A stretch of 64,000 bases of DNA from Orientallactaga sibirica (GCA_036365145.1 JAEOAD010002183.1:2108001-2172000), one strand, 5' to 3'. Positions 1 to 12,470 are shown, numbered from the stretch's first letter. The notes: generated by a model not told the origin, from the letters alone. Numbers and translations: made by a program.

Positions 1-3000
1 TGCTGTGGTTGAAGTGGTGGTAGAGGGTTGCTCTATGTGGATTTGTGTATGTATGTGTGTATATGTAGGTTTCTATGTATGCTTGTGTATGTGTGTGTGT
101 CTAGTTTTTGCGTTTGCATAATATATATTCAGGGTATGTGTGTGTAGGCTTCTGTGTCTGTGTGTGAGTGTGTAGCAAGTATTGCCTGTGTTGCTGGATA
201 TTCTGATTTTCTCAGCTGTAGAAGAGAAAGGCTTTCTGGGCTCTCTGCCCATCTCATGGGAAATTGGGTCTGTTCTGTGTCCCTACAGAGTTAAGGCCTT
301 TGGGTAAAGAGCCTTCTGTTTATTTAGCACTATCCATCAGACCAGCTTCACTGCTTCTGGGCGGGGCCATTCCTTTGTCAGTTGATAGACTGTGCTCTCC
401 CCCGACTCTCCAGGGACTCCAAGGCGTTGGAGGATGAGGGGAGAGATAGCATGTCATAGGCAGCTCCTTTTTCAGGACAAACTTTTTAGAACAGATGTAA
501 ATAAGTGATTCGTGGATGTTCTTGGCAGGGCCTGAATTCTCTGGTGCCCAGCCTCATGTGTCAAGTGTTCCAGCCTTCTCCTGCGGATGCCCTTGAGGAT
601 CCTCATTTCTGGAAGGGCTATATCCTCACATTCCTTAAGACTGGCTGTTTTTGTTCAGGATGATGTGGAGGAGGGAAAGAATGGGGTCACTGTGTTTCAG
701 GAACACATGGACAGTCAAAGAACTGCTTCCCTTAGTGCCTTCTATCCCCCGTTTCCTCTGTGACTTCCTGTGGTTACCAGCTTGGCAGTGGTGTGTCTTT
801 CAGCCTAAGTTGAGAAGCCAGAATAGAACCTTTTCAACAATTAGGAAACTCTTTGTGAATTTATGATTGCTCGGTGAAATCTTCCAGGAGTACAAGATTG
901 GAAGACAGTCTGTGTTTTGAGGTAGGTTAGTTCAGAGCCACAAACTGGGCATTTCCACATGTTGCCAGGGTTGTGGGCATAACTGCTAAGAGTTCCAACC
1001 TCAGGGCCAGAATCTGGTTCTGTCACCCACTTCCTAGCTGTGTAGCCTTGTCCAACTTGCTTATGTCCACTCTAAGCCTTAGTTCTCCCATTCTTACAAA
1101 AGGAAGGGACTGGCTCCTAACTCCTAGCATACTCATGACTCTTCTCCCCAAGGATGAATGTTTAGTATGTAAAATGTTCAGTGATGCTGTGGTGGTGGTT
1201 TTGTAACTGTTTGTTGTTACCATAATGCTGTGTCTGCCCCTTCCTCACAGGACCTCCTCCCCCTCCAGCTCCTGGGCGAAGTTCTGATCAACATTCTAAG
1301 TATTCACAGGGAAGAAAAGATAATGCTTCTGCGTTTTTTGGTAGCTTTGCTTTGTGACGGTGAGAAAACTTAGAGTGGGGGCCGTAGCTCTGAGACATTA
1401 AAGAGCCTGCATGGCCCAGACCAGCTGCACCTGGGTGGGGAGAAGACGGGATCAGGAGATCTGCAGAGAGCCAGGCGTCTCTTCTTTGCTTTCAGAAAGA
1501 AGCCCACAGGGACTCAAAACCTGCCCATGCTACTCTGGGTACATGTTTGAGGACTCATTGCAATGCCAAATCCTGCATTCATTTTCTCTTCTAATCACAT
1601 AAACCCTACAAAGAGGTGGTTACACTCTTTCTCCAGACCATGAGATGGAGGTTTCTAGAAGAAATCAACCAGCATCCTACAGCTAAAACTTGAAACACCT
1701 ATTCCCCAAACCTTTGAGGCTCCAAACCGTGTCCTCTGTCCTGCGATTTCCCTAAAAGTAGCATGGAGAAAAGGTTTGTCCCTAACTTTAGGTTTGTAGT
1801 CCATTACGATGTGTTGAAAGTAGTCCTGTTAGAACAGCCCTTGTATTCTTCTGCCAGAAGCGTGTTTTCTAGACGTTCCAGATGTCTGGTCATTTTGGGC
1901 CATTCCCAAATGGAGGGAGCTTTGCTCAGCCACAAGTTACTCTTTTATTGGAACACCAGTATCCCACTTCTCTCCCTCTTTCCTGGACACTTGCTCCAGG
2001 GAAGACTTAAACCCATCATGTTTGCAGGTTGGCCACATATACATCTGCCTTTCCTGGAAACTACCAGAACATTCTGGAAACTGACCCCCAGAGGGAGTCA
2101 CACCAGAGACTGCCAAATGGGGTGCCTGAGGAACTGGACAGACCCAGAGGACCAAAATGGATAGGCTGGAAGAGACGTCTCACCAGCCATCGGCAGGCTC
2201 AAGGTGACCAGCAGCTCCAGGTTATGTGCCACAGTGGTGCTGTACCCCCACGAGCACTGAAGGTTGTATAAAGTCTCTTTATGGGGGGAAGGTTCAACTC
2301 CTTTAGTGTGGACAGAAGGCATCACATTCTTTGCTAATATCTGCTTTTTAATGGTATTACCTGCCCTCACCAATTTCTGCCTCTCCCCTGTTCTTTCTTC
2401 TCTGGAGGAGTTACTAGAAGTTCATCTTGTCTTTGTCTTGCTTTGTATTGCTTTCAGACAGCTTATGGAGCCAACCTTTGTAGTGAATGCCTGTCTCCTA
2501 ACATTTCTGCATGTCTCTCAGAGGTCTTATACAGTTTTTAAAAACCATCTTTTTCTTAATAAAAAATAACTTCGATGTGTATAGTTGTCTTACCCTCCTA
2601 AAGAGTATTGCATTGGCCTGTCTTGACCCCCTCTGTGCGGCAACTCCCCTTGCTCTCTCTTATCACCATGTATTTGTTTACAATAAAAGTGGTTTGCGAA
2701 GCCTCTGTTGCCTGGCAGGGTCCTAGCTTCTGACATTTCCTGTGGGATCTTCTGTGCAGTTCCTGTGGCCTTGTGACCCTCCCTTGTCACCCAGGTGGTT
2801 ACTCCATGGTAAAAGTGGGTTCAGATGACACAGTCCCCAGCCTTGAGGAGTATATAGTTGATAGGCTTGGCAGCTCCTCTAAGGACAGAGCTCTTGGGAC
2901 ATTTGAGTCTAAACGTAGCCATTTGATTTTGACTCAGTTTCCAAAGCAGTCATTTGAGTTTTTAAAATTTTATTTTTCTGTGTTCTTTGCAGTTTTTCAC

Positions 3001-3300
3001 CTCTCATTTGTTCAGTAGCTCTTTACAGAGGATCTGCTTTGTGTCGTGCATGGCCCCACTCTCCTGAAGCTTATGCTTTAGTGGGAAAGAAAAATGAGCT
3101 GATCAAGTGTCATCCTAAACCATGTAAAACCCCAACCACAAAAGTCTTTGAAGAGGACTAGCGCTATGGAAGCATCCAGGGGCAGGTGTGCTCTTGGGTA
3201 AGTGCTTTCCAGAGAGTCATCTCAGACCAGCAGCCTTAAATCCCTCTGTAGGCTTGCTGGAAACAAGTCGATCACCACCCCACACCCACTGGATCAGAAA
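1..3300 (+). other. SERP2 last intron, left part: no gene recognised
   Basis: Positions 1-180 are imperfect TG-rich low-complexity sequence. The rest looks like old unique intronic sequence with no SINE that I can delimit. AATAAA motifs near 2560 and 2682 and a pyrimidine tract with AG near 1250 are isolated and tie to no coding exon. The window gives no sign of SERP2 exon 2. Confidence 0.4.
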
Positions 3301-3304
3301 TTGT

Positions 3305-4345
3305 GGGGATTATTTATTTTGTTTTTTAAAATGTTTTTATTAATTTTTAAGTTATCATACAAAGTAATGAGTTTCATTGTGGCATTTTCATACACACATG
3401 TGATATATTTAATTCTTATTTATCTCCCTTTGCCAAGACCTTACCCCACCTTTGCGTCCTTCCTGCTGGTCCTCTTCCTCCCCTCCAATAGCCACTGTTT
3501 GGCTTTCATGTCACGTATTTTCCATTACTTTCACCCTCCTGCTCTCTTAAGATCTCTTCTCCTTTCATGATCCTTTTGCAACTTTTATGATCTACACACA
3601 CACACAATTTAAATCTAGATTCTACATGAGAGAAAACACTTTTTTTCCTGCATCTGGCTTATTTCACTTAACATAATGATCTCCAGTTCCATTTATTTTC
3701 CTGCAAATATCATGAATTCATTTTTCTTCACAGCTGATTGTGTTTGTATATGTACCATGTTGTCTTAATATATTCATCTAGATGATATCTAGTCTGAGTG
3801 CACTTCCTCACTATGGTGAATAGTGTGGCAAAAAAAAAAAAAAAGATGTGGGGCTGGGGAGATTGCTCAATGGTTAAAGTCCCTTGCTTTCAAAGCCTGC
3901 CAGCTTGGGTTGGTCCAGATTCAGTTCCCTAGGACCCACATAAAGCCAGATGCATACAGTGACACATGTGCCTGGAGTTCCTTTGTGGTGAAAGAGATCC
4001 ATTCTCTTTCTCTGTCTCTCATTACAAATAAAAAAATACAAATATATTAAAAACATGGATGTTCAAGTATTTCTGTGGTATGTTGACTGGTATGACTGAG
4101 TCGCAGGGTACTTGTTGTTTGTTGTTGTGTTTTGAATCTCTCTACTGGCTTCCATAGTGGCTATGCCAACGTGCACTCCCATCGGCAGTGTATAAAGATT
4201 CCTCTTTCCCCACATCCTTGGCAGCATTTGCTGTCATTTGTTTTCTTTAGCCATTCTGACTGGGGTGAGATGGAATCTCAAAGTAATTTTAATTTGCATT
4301 TGCCTGATGGCTGAGGATATTAAACACTTTCTCAGATGTTTTTGA
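3305..4345 (-). mobile_element. L1 fragment (3' end), antisense, split by a SINE
   Basis: T-rich sequence at 3305-3350 marks the 3' end. The antisense 3' UTR/ORF2 end follows. It includes the widely conserved L1 stretch read here as 'agccattctgactggggtgagatgg' (4249-4273, given as a motif only) and nearby 'aatttgcatttgcctgatgg'. A tRNA-SINE at 3850-4045 splits it. It is degenerate and encodes no intact protein. Confidence 0.75.
3850..4045 (+). mobile_element. tRNA-derived SINE (GGCTGGAGAGATGG type), diverged
   Basis: The head ggctggggagattgctcaatgg, a box-B-like middle, 'cagatgca', a TC-rich segment and an A-rich tail are all present. It lies inside the antisense L1 and so inserted later than it. 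Confidence 0.8.
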
Positions 4346-4439
4346 TCATGTTTTTTTTTTTTTTTTTTTTCTTATGGAACTGTCTTGGCTCATTGATTGG
4401 ATGATTTGTTTTTTTTTTTTTTTTTTTGGTGTTTACTTT

Positions 4440-6270
4440 TCCTGGTACCTGTGCTTTAACACAGACGATTATGGTGCACACCCGAGTTTGCCTGCTCCAA
4501 GGGGCCAAAGAGTCTGAAGAAATAACTGAATTGGGAGGGAAAGAAGGTTTTGGGGTAGGGGAGTGGAAGCGTTTCAGGCAGCAAGTGTAGCCTGTGGCAA
4601 GACCAGAGAGCTTTGGAAACCGTAAGTGAAAGAGAGAGAGTCACCAACCACGCAATGAGACAGGTGTATGAGGCCAGAGGAAGCTTGAACACAAGGGCAC
4701 CACCATGCAACCTTTTCTTATTTAAAAAATAAATCTAGCACCATGTGCAAAAGGGGTTTTAAGAGGAGCAAGAGTACACCAATTGGAGATGATTGGAGGG
4801 GTTGTAAGGGAGATGGAGGTGACTTAGGCTAGGTGCCACCTAGGAATGTGGAAAGAATTGTATAGACCACAATTCTTAGGTAAAATCCACAAGGGTTGGT
4901 CAGTCAGTTGGAGGGTGAGGAATGGTTCGAGAGCTTTGAGTTCCTGCAGGATGGAGGACAATCACACCAGTTCTGGCAGTGGGGAGAGAGAAGGTTCTGT
5001 TGAGTCTGAGGTGTTCTCATGCCACTCAAGTGTAGATAGTAATTAGGGCAGAAAGCAAGAATCTGATGCTCAGAGAAGTCAGGGGTAGAGATTCACATCT
5101 GTGGGTCATCAATAGTCGAGTGTCCCTTGACATTGTCAGTCAGGTCAAGTCACCCCAAGAGAAAGAATATAACAGTGAAGCAAGCCAATGGTGCTCATTG
5201 AGGAATTTCAATACTCAAGATCAATGGTAGGTGAAGGAAGATAATCTCATGCAACAAGTTTAGAAGAGAGACCCAAGGAGAAGAAACTGGGAGGCTATGA
5301 CACCCCACAAGCTAAGGGAAGAGGGTTTCAGGAGGGAGTGTCCAGTGTAGAGATGAGGGGAGGGAGGCAAGAGAATGTTGAGGAACATCTGTCACACTGA
5401 GGGATGCAAAAATTACTTGTGACTTTAGCAAAAGAAGTCTCAGAGAGTGGGAAAGCAGACACTGGTATGAGGAGCATTGAAGTGAAACAGAAGATAAGAA
5501 AACGGGGAGAGTGAATTTGGGCACTAGCTGAGGGGAGGTATGGTGTTGGCCATATTGTCTTGGTTGGCCTGATTGGAACGAAGGTGTTTTTCATGCTAAA
5601 GCCTAAGGACTATGTAGTAATTCCCAAGAAGGTTAAAAATCCCAGAGCTATGACCATCTAAAGTCCCCAAGGGCCAGGATCCTAAACAGATGGGCAAGTG
5701 CAGAGGCTGTTCACTACGGTAGTTCCTGCTCCTGCAAGGACTTTTCTAAACTGCTCAGAGTCTCGTCCCCGGCCTGTAATTCCTGCCTCCCCTCCCTCTC
5801 TTGGCATCTCTCCTTTCTTCTGTCTAGCCTGCCCTCAGCCCCTCTCCTGCAGTCTACTGGGCTGTTTTCTCAGCTTTGTTCACCCACTGTTAAGTTATTA
5901 ACTTGTCAGGGTCTAGACTCCCTGCTTCCTTTCCCTCTTTGAACTCACTGTTGGCTCCTTTCCTGTTTGCAGTGTGGAAAGTCAGCATTTAGAAGGCGAG
6001 GGTTACTCTGTAGGTCAATGTTGGCAGGCACTCAGAATTACAAATAATACAATTGCTGAAAAATGTGGAAGGCTTCTTAAAGACATTGATAGAACTGAAA
6101 AAATGAATAATAAACACACCCATCTTTCCACCAGCTTAGATGTCAACTTAAAATAGACTTCAAAAAAAATAATTTTTCCAAGAGGAATTTGTTGTAAAGA
6201 TCCACCTATGGACACATTGAAAGCCATTCAAGATCTCAATTAGAATCCGAAGTTTAGTTTTATAGCAGAC
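4440..6270. other. SERP2 intron: nothing recognised
   Basis: This is unique-looking sequence with no recognised exon. Poly(T) runs at ~4351-4370 and ~4409-4427 lie just to its left. No RNA gene or repeat was assigned. Confidence 0.35.
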
Positions 6271-6273
6271 TCA

Positions 6274-6455
6274 GTGGGCTAGAGAGAGAGCCCAGCAGCT
6301 AAAGGCACTGGTCAGCCTAGCTTCCATTCCTCAGCACCCCCCCCCAGAAGCCAGACAGGTGTTCATTTACCACATCAAGAGACCTTGGCATGCCCTTAGA
6401 CAGACATGTGCACATGCACATATGTAATAAAAAATTTAAAAAATAATAAGAAAGA
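6274..6455 (+). mobile_element. Old tRNA-derived SINE copy
   Basis: A diverged head 'gggctagagagagagcccagcagctaaaggcactgg' is followed by a middle with 'ttccattcctcagcacc' and an A-rich tail near 6430-6455. The match is weaker than in the other copies. Confidence 0.5.
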
Positions 6456-7043
6456 CTCAAATATACACATTGTTTTAATGTAAGTCTTTCTACTCTGAGG
6501 CAAACAAATTCCACCTAAAATTCTTTAGATTTGCAGCCGTTCAATAAAGAGCATGAGAAACTTTATCATATCAAACTTCTGAAGTCATGAATTGACCTAA
6601 TGTGGAATATAATAGACTGAGATCTAGACTTTTCTGTTCAGTGACCTGTATCACATTGATCCTAAAACAAGATTAAAGAACAAGTAACATTTCTGAGCAT
6701 TAATCATGGGCAAATCTTTTAGATATGTCCCTATATTTTTTCCTTGGGGTCCTTTGAGTTAAATGTGACCCATAGTTTTACAAACAGACAGGAGAGCTTA
6801 GGACTGTGCAGTAGTCCCTCAAGCTCATACTGTATAAAGTTGCAGTAAGACATGAGTCCCAGTGTCTTGTTCATGCATGAACAAGCATAGTTGTTATAAC
6901 AATAACATAGGTTCAGTGTGTCTAATCTGAAAATCCAAAATCCAAATTCCAAAAATCCAGAGTTTTTTGATGCCACAAGTGGAAAATTCCACCCTTGACC
7001 TCATGGTATAAGTAGGGCATGTTTTAGTCAAAATGCAAGTACA

Positions 7044-7260
7044 GGGCTGGAGAAATGGCTTAGCGGTTAAGGCCTTTGCCTGCAAAGCCTGAGGATCCCA
7101 ATTTGATTCTCCAGGACCCACATAAGCCAGATGCACAAGGGAGTGCACACATCTGGAGTTCATTTGCAGTGGCTAGAGGCCCTGGCACACCCATTCTCCC
7201 TCTCCCTCTCTCTCTTTCCCTCTCTGTATTTCAAATAAATAAATAAATAAACAAGAAAAG
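7044..7260 (+). mobile_element. tRNA-derived SINE
   Basis: It has a full head (gggctggagaaatggcttagcgg), 'cagatgcacaagggagtgcac', a TC-rich block and an (AAAT)n tail. Its left duplicate aaaatgcaagtaca (7030-7043) reappears only after the B1 that follows, near 7450-7463. Confidence 0.9.
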
Positions 7261-7295
7261 ACCCAAAGAAGCCAAACAACAAAAACAAAAATAAA

Positions 7296-7449
7296 GCCGG
7301 GCATGGTGGCGCAAGCCTTTAATCCCAGCACTCGGGAGGCAGAGGTAAGAGGATCGCCATGAGTTCGAGGCCACGCTGAGACTACAGAGTGAATTCCAGG
7401 TCAGCCTGAGCTAGAGTTAGAGACCCTACCTTGAAAAACAAAAACAAAA
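7296..7449 (+). mobile_element. B1 SINE
   Basis: It starts gccgggcatggtggcgc (7SL-derived, with box A and B regions) and ends in 'gaccctaccttgaaaaac' plus an A/C-rich tail. It sits in the tail of the preceding tRNA-SINE. Confidence 0.9.
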
Positions 7450-7639
7450 AAAATGCAAGTACATTTTGTATAAAATATTTGACAAAATTTTCTTCAGGCT
7501 CTGTGCATTAAGTAGAAATGAAACAGATGAACTTCATGTTGAGACTTGAGTCCCTTTCCCATAATACCTCATTATACATGCACAAACATTCCCACATGCA
7601 AATTTTTAAAAAGTCTGAACATGTCTGGTCCCAAGCTTT

Positions 7640-8710
7640 TGGGTCAGTGATATTCATCTTGCAGTAATATCAGTAGCTAGACCATGCATCACATTTTCAG
7701 TGCGTGAGAACCTCGGGTGTGATATCTCAAAATTTCTGTGACAGTGTTGCGAGTCCTGTGAGGCTCATTCTACAGAACAGGGAACTGCATCAAAGACATC
7801 ATTATTGTTCGCTCCCACAGTTATTCAGTACTTGTGATTCAGCTCAGTTCCATCTGACTCTCATCTTCCCGCTGTTTATAAAATCATCTTGTTTGTCAAG
7901 ATGAGGGTGACTCTTTGATCTCAAGAACAAAGTCTAACGCCCAGTGGATATCCGTGGTTCTGGTTTCCCCTCATGCTCTAGAGGACTCGGCTCCTGCCCG
8001 GCATTCCTACAGAATGCCGAATGCTTATTTCATCTTTACTCCTTGTCAGCCTTGTTGGGGAGGACAGAAACATTAGGTATTTCTTCAGGCTTATGAGCTT
8101 TGATAGAAAACATTTTTATCTGTCTACAGCCACACAAGGACTCAAATTTACCCAAGTAAACCCGTGAGCAGAGCCAGAATGCAATCTCACAAGTTGTTGA
8201 ACGAACTCCTTCCCTTATCTGTAGCAATCCCCTAAGCACGCACAGAACTATTTGGCTCTAACTTTACACATAATTCTAATGGTCTCTGTTTAAGCTTAGT
8301 CTTCAGAACAAAATAACAGAAGAGGGCCCAGTGCACGTGGATGTAACACCAGAGATTAGCGTAAGGAGACAAAACATGATAAGAAACAAGAACAAGAGGC
8401 CAGAAGTCCAGGCAGCCAACTCATTGGCTGTCAAATCTTATGTGTCTTCCATAACAATATCACCACAAAGTATGACTGGCTACTGCTTTCACTGTGATAT
8501 AGAAGTCCCTGAATATTCACAAAGTGACCATCATATCATGCATGGTTGGGTTCTTCAGTAAAGGAAGGTAATGGTGAGCATAGTGTTTCTTCAGAAATGA
8601 AGAAGAGCTCCCCAAAATGCATCAGTGCTCTTATCTTCCTCAAGATGTAGCTATCAAACAGATTTCTCCCGGCCCTGTGGTATTTTCTCTTTGTGTTCCT
8701 GAAGCACAGT
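7640..8710. other. SERP2 intron: nothing recognised
   Basis: This is unique-looking sequence between the two Tigger-like copies. No exon, RNA gene or repeat was assigned. Confidence 0.35.
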
Positions 8711-8719
8711 TCCTGACAC

Positions 8720-9020
8720 ACAGTAAATGTTGAGTATCCCAAATCCAAAAATCTGAAATCTGAAATGCTTCCAAATCTGAAACTTTTCGAGTGAAGGTGT
8801 GACGCCATAAGTGATAACTTCACCATCATGAAATGAACTTGGGGTGTGTGTAAGGTACATAGGAGATGAAAATCACTGTCAGGCATGTATAAAACTCATG
8901 TGAGATATAAGTGAATTCCGTGTTGAAATTTGGGTCCCTTCCCCAAGAAATTTCATTATATGTATACAGGTCCAAGCATTTCTGTTCTCAAACATTTCAG
9001 ACAACAGATACCTTATATGT
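8720..9020. mobile_element. Second Tigger-like DNA transposon fragment
   Basis: It contains 'gagtatcccaaatccaaaaa', 'gaaatctgaaatgcttcc', 'gggtcccttccccaag' and 'ggtccaagcatttctg', in the same order and orientation as the copy at 6910-7630. It is uninterrupted. Confidence 0.55.
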
Positions 9021-9318
9021 GTCCACTACCTTTAGGTGATATGATGTCAGATGGCTTATTTCCTGAGAGTTCTGGAGCACCCAGCTTTATTGTGGTCACT
9101 TGGGAAGCTAAGTGATATTTTCCAGTAGGGCCTTATGAAGGAGAGAAGGAATAAGACCTCTGACAGCTCAGTGTTTGCTCTGTTTTACACAGAGTTAAAT
9201 GAGATGACACCCAGCCTTCTTTTAAAAATAAAAAGTGTTCAACTACAGTGATGGTGGTTATGACATGACTGTCTTTATCTACACCAACACTGATCACTAT
9301 TGAACCCTGGGGAATATG

Positions 9319-9358
9319 TGAAATAAAATAAAATAAAATAAAATAAAATAAAATAAAA
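9319..9358 (+). repeat. (AAAAT)n microsatellite
   Basis: About eight perfect tandem AAAAT units. No SINE body is obvious directly to the left. Confidence 0.95.
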
Positions 9359-10022
9359 CCTCCAGGGACATATTTGAAACCCAATAGCCAGAACTAAGAT
9401 AGAAGTTACTGAACCAGCTCTCCTCAAGCCAGGGACTCAGGGCTACTTCCCTCCACACACCAGCAGCTCAGCAAGTCAAGGTGAAGCTCTCATTGAGGTA
9501 ACATTGTCCTGGTTGAGAAGCAGTGCATTTTGGTCCCAAGGAAGGTGGAAGACACATGTATCCAGGGTCATGGGCAGCCAAAGGCCTGCTCCAAGCACCT
9601 GGTCTTCCTTTCCACACAGAGCTGGTTGTTTCACAGGTCATGGACATTTTGAAAAGGCAAACTTTGACATGCTTAATGCGTACAGTTTCTGCATGAAAGC
9701 ACACATCTCTCCCCAGCAGCCACAGAACATACCTAGGGAAGAAGGCCAGGGCGCTCCACCATGCCTGAGAGATTTTGGCTCTAACTCCTGGTGGAATTAG
9801 CAGGAGTTATCTGTCAATCCCCAAGGCATCCATCAGCAGCCAGGGCCCAGTTGTATTTGAAGAGTTCACTGACCTCCTGTTAACTTAACCCCTTGTTAGG
9901 AAGTATCTAATCAACTCCCAGCTAGCCAGCCAGGGCCAGAGGCAGCAGAAGCAGGACTTTACGTGGGTCAGATTTCCAATGGTGGGCTGTCTGGTGTCTG
10001 AGCTGTTTGCTTTCCCTCTCAG

Positions 10023-10063
10023 CTATCTTCCAGATCATTCAGAGCATAAGGATGGGCATGTGA
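10023..10063 (+). CDS. SERP2: SERP2 terminal coding exon (partial gene; C-terminus only)
   Basis: After a pyrimidine-rich tract ending in AG at 10021-10022, the sequence supplies the last two bases of a split Ala codon. It then reads I-F-Q-I-I-Q-S-I-R-M-G-M and stops with TGA at 10061-10063. This is the conserved C-terminal end of the SERP/RAMP4 family: small (about 65 residue) tail-anchored ER proteins associated with the Sec61 translocon that help stabilise nascent membrane proteins under stress. SERP1 and SERP2 share this tail. I choose SERP2 because TSC22D1 lies next to it, tail to tail, as in other mammals. These residues are the end of the transmembrane anchor and the short lumenal tail. 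The exons for the cytosolic N-terminus and most of the anchor were looked for in 1-10022 and not found, so they probably lie left of the window. The splice phase (G|CT) agrees with the family's Ser-Ala junction. Confidence 0.85.
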
Positions 10064-10465
10064 AAGAAGGCTGGGGCAACAGACGCTGCCATCCTCCTGC
10101 TGGTGAGTGGAGGACCACGGAGGCCTTTAGCAAGTATCTATGGGAAGCCAGCGAGCCATGTGCAATAGAAAGGAGGCTCCCCCAGTTGTTCCCTCCCACT
10201 TCATGGTGGAAGCCAGACCAAATTGCCTTCTCCCAGGACATCTTCGTGCAGCCATCTCCTCCAGCGGAAAGGACATTCTGCTCTTCTGTTGGCTGGATTG
10301 GAAGCCACACAAGGCGTCTGCAGCAGTGCCCTCTCACTGGTTCCCTCCGATTTCACTGATGTGTGCATGTAGCCCTTTTAGTAACCAACCACTTACTTCC
10401 TGCCAAAACAATCTCTTCTCTGTCGGGAATTGGTTTTACAAATAAATGTCTTCATTCAACCTTAT
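10064..10465 (+). other. SERP2: SERP2 3' untranslated region
   Basis: This continues the terminal exon from the TGA to just past the poly(A) signal. No splice donor is needed and no repeat family is recognised inside it. Chance ORFs on both strands overlap it and are not real genes. The 3' end is estimated from the signal at 10441, so it could be off by about 15 nt. Confidence 0.7.
10441..10446 (+). terminator. SERP2: Poly(A) signal AATAAA for SERP2
   Basis: A canonical AATAAA lies about 380 nt after the SERP2 stop. A GT-rich segment (around 10467-10475) follows at the expected distance for a downstream element, so cleavage is expected near 10460-10467. Confidence 0.7.
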
Positions 10466-10679
10466 AACGTGTGGGTTACAGAGAGAAAAAATGAAGTAAA
10501 ATAACAGAAGAGCTTAAGGGGATGGAATAGGTGGGAACTTGGTTATTCTATGGGGAAAGGGGCAGGGCCTCTGGGGATGTGGAACCAGGTTTAATACGTT
10601 CCCCACCAGAGCCTTGATCTCTGAATGAAGCCATGGACAGCTCTAATGACCTTATATTTGTCACACATTTGACTTTAAA

Positions 10680-10760
10680 AAATATGTATACACACACACA
10701 CACATATCTGTGTGTATTATATATTATATATAGATAGATAAATAGATATAGATATGCCTT
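10680..10760 (+). repeat. Compound (CA)n / AT-rich / (GATA)n microsatellite
   Basis: A CA run near 10690-10705 is followed by TG, TATAT and GATA-like units up to about 10757. The rest of 10470-11220 shows no recognised feature. Confidence 0.85.
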
Positions 10761-12299
10761 GCTCTGGTTAGCTGCTATCTCTGGTCTGTGTTGGAGCAGC
10801 ACACACAGATGTTCCACCCCTTTCGGTAAAAACCATCCGCCCTGAGGCCCAGCAGCTGACTCCAGAGTTCTGAGTGGAGCTGAAGCCTACAGCACACTGG
10901 GTGGGCAGTGGAGGATTCCTCCTCTCCCTGTGAGCCTTCCCACAACCTGTCAAAGTGTGACACTGCAGAAGTTACAGGAACAGCTCCAGAGATCTCAGAC
11001 AGGATTTAGGATAGCCATGCAGCTTTAAGCATGTCTGTAGTTACTTAATTACACCTTTGCACTGGCAGGTTTTAAATTTTCTTAATATTGTGAGGGCTTT
11101 AAAACAGGAAATGGCAGGAGTAGCCAGGCCTTCTTGAACTATTTAGGGGTGTGTGTTAATTTGCATATTCAAATTAGGTGTTTCAATCACTTGTCTCTTC
11201 CAGACCTTTAGTGATATTCTCTTTTTTTTTAATTGCCTAAGGCTATATTCACTTTTTACTTATTTTAAAAATTTTATTGACAACTCCCATAAGCATAGGC
11301 AATAAACCACCATAATTCCCTCCCACGACCTCCATTTTCCCCTCCCAATCCACCCTCCATTAAATCCCTTCTTCTTTACAATTAGTCTTTCTACTTAGAT
11401 GTCATTTTTTCCCTCCTATTATATAGATCTTATGTAGGCAGTATCAGCCACTGTGAGGATATGTATCAAGGATACTTTGTGTCTGGAAGTCATCATTGTA
11501 AGCAGACCTTTGGCTTTTTCATTCTTTCTGCCACCTCTGCCATAGTGGTCCCTGAGCCTTGGAGGATGTGATATAGATGTCTCACTCAGTGCCAAATGCT
11601 CCACTGCCTCTTCTTCTCAGTGCTATGGAGAGTTTTGCATCATCCCAGAGGTCACCGCCATCTGAAAAGAAAAGCTTCTCTAAACATAAGTGAGAGTAGC
11701 ATTAAGTTTAGAGGGCAGTTTGGTGGGCATAATATGTGCATATTTAGCCAGACAACAGTAGTTGTTACTCCCCTAGAGTTTATGACCTCCCCACCCATAG
11801 GCTTTTGACGTTTTCAGTACCAGGCATGAGTTCCCTCCTGTGGAGTGGGCCTCAAGTCCAGCTAGTTGTTTTCCCCCATAACAGACACGCCACCATTGCA
11901 CCAGTTGGCACACTTGGCCTGGCTGGCCACCGTAGAGCTTACAGGGTCCATTGCTGGTTAAGACCATTGGTGACTCCTCTCTCCTAAAAAGCTGCATGCT
12001 GTTTAGCTCTTTCCAACATCATGAAAGCTACTAGCTCAGCTCCAGCTTGATTCCCAGTGATCTGTAGCCCAGGTATATGGAATATTCAGCAATACGGTCT
12101 TACCATCTAGTTCTGGTGGGCAACCAAAAATTTTGGCAATGGTCTATAATGTTTTGGGGACATCTGGGGCCTCCCTGGCCAACAACTCATTAGAAGATAT
12201 CCTACTCCTGGCTCTGAAATTTTTCTAATAACAATCTATGGCTTCTAGGCACACCATTATCCATCTCCATAGGATACTTCTGTCCAAACTCTCTTATTT

Positions 12300-12470
12300 C
12301 AGAAAGAAAGAAGCAGATAGATAGAGAATGGGCACACAGGGCCTTCAGCTGCTGCAAATGAACTTGAGACGTATGTGCCACCTTGTGCAGCTGCCTTACT
12401 TGAGTCCTAGAGAATCAAATCTGGGTCCTTTGGCTTTGGAGGCAAGCACTAAGCATCTCTCCAGTCCTCT
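12300..12470 (-). mobile_element. tRNA-derived SINE, reverse
   Basis: The reverse complement ends at a head that reads here as '...aagcatctctccagtcc'. The inner part 'tgcaaatgaacttgagacg' matches the standard middle of the family. It is nested in L1. Confidence 0.8.

Larger units (their letters stand above)
6910..7630. mobile_element. Tigger-like (TcMar) DNA transposon fragment, split by two SINEs
   Basis: Repeated 'aatccaaaatccaaattcc' blocks sit at the left. A right part contains 'gacttgagtccctttccc', 'taatacctcattatacatg' and 'tggtcccaagctttt'. These match the pattern of old non-autonomous Tigger-type elements that I recall from mammals. It is interrupted at 7044-7449 by a tRNA-SINE plus B1. 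A related copy lies at 8720-9020 in the same orientation. The exact subfamily is not known to me. Confidence 0.55.

Noticed and set aside
1235..1300. Acceptor-like tract followed by a CTCC/CCAG-rich possible exon
   Set aside because: No frame gives SERP2 residues and no donor partner was found.
2555..2690. AATAAA motifs that might end SERP2
   Set aside because: The SERP2 terminal exon with its own poly(A) signal is downstream at 10023-10446, so these are intronic.
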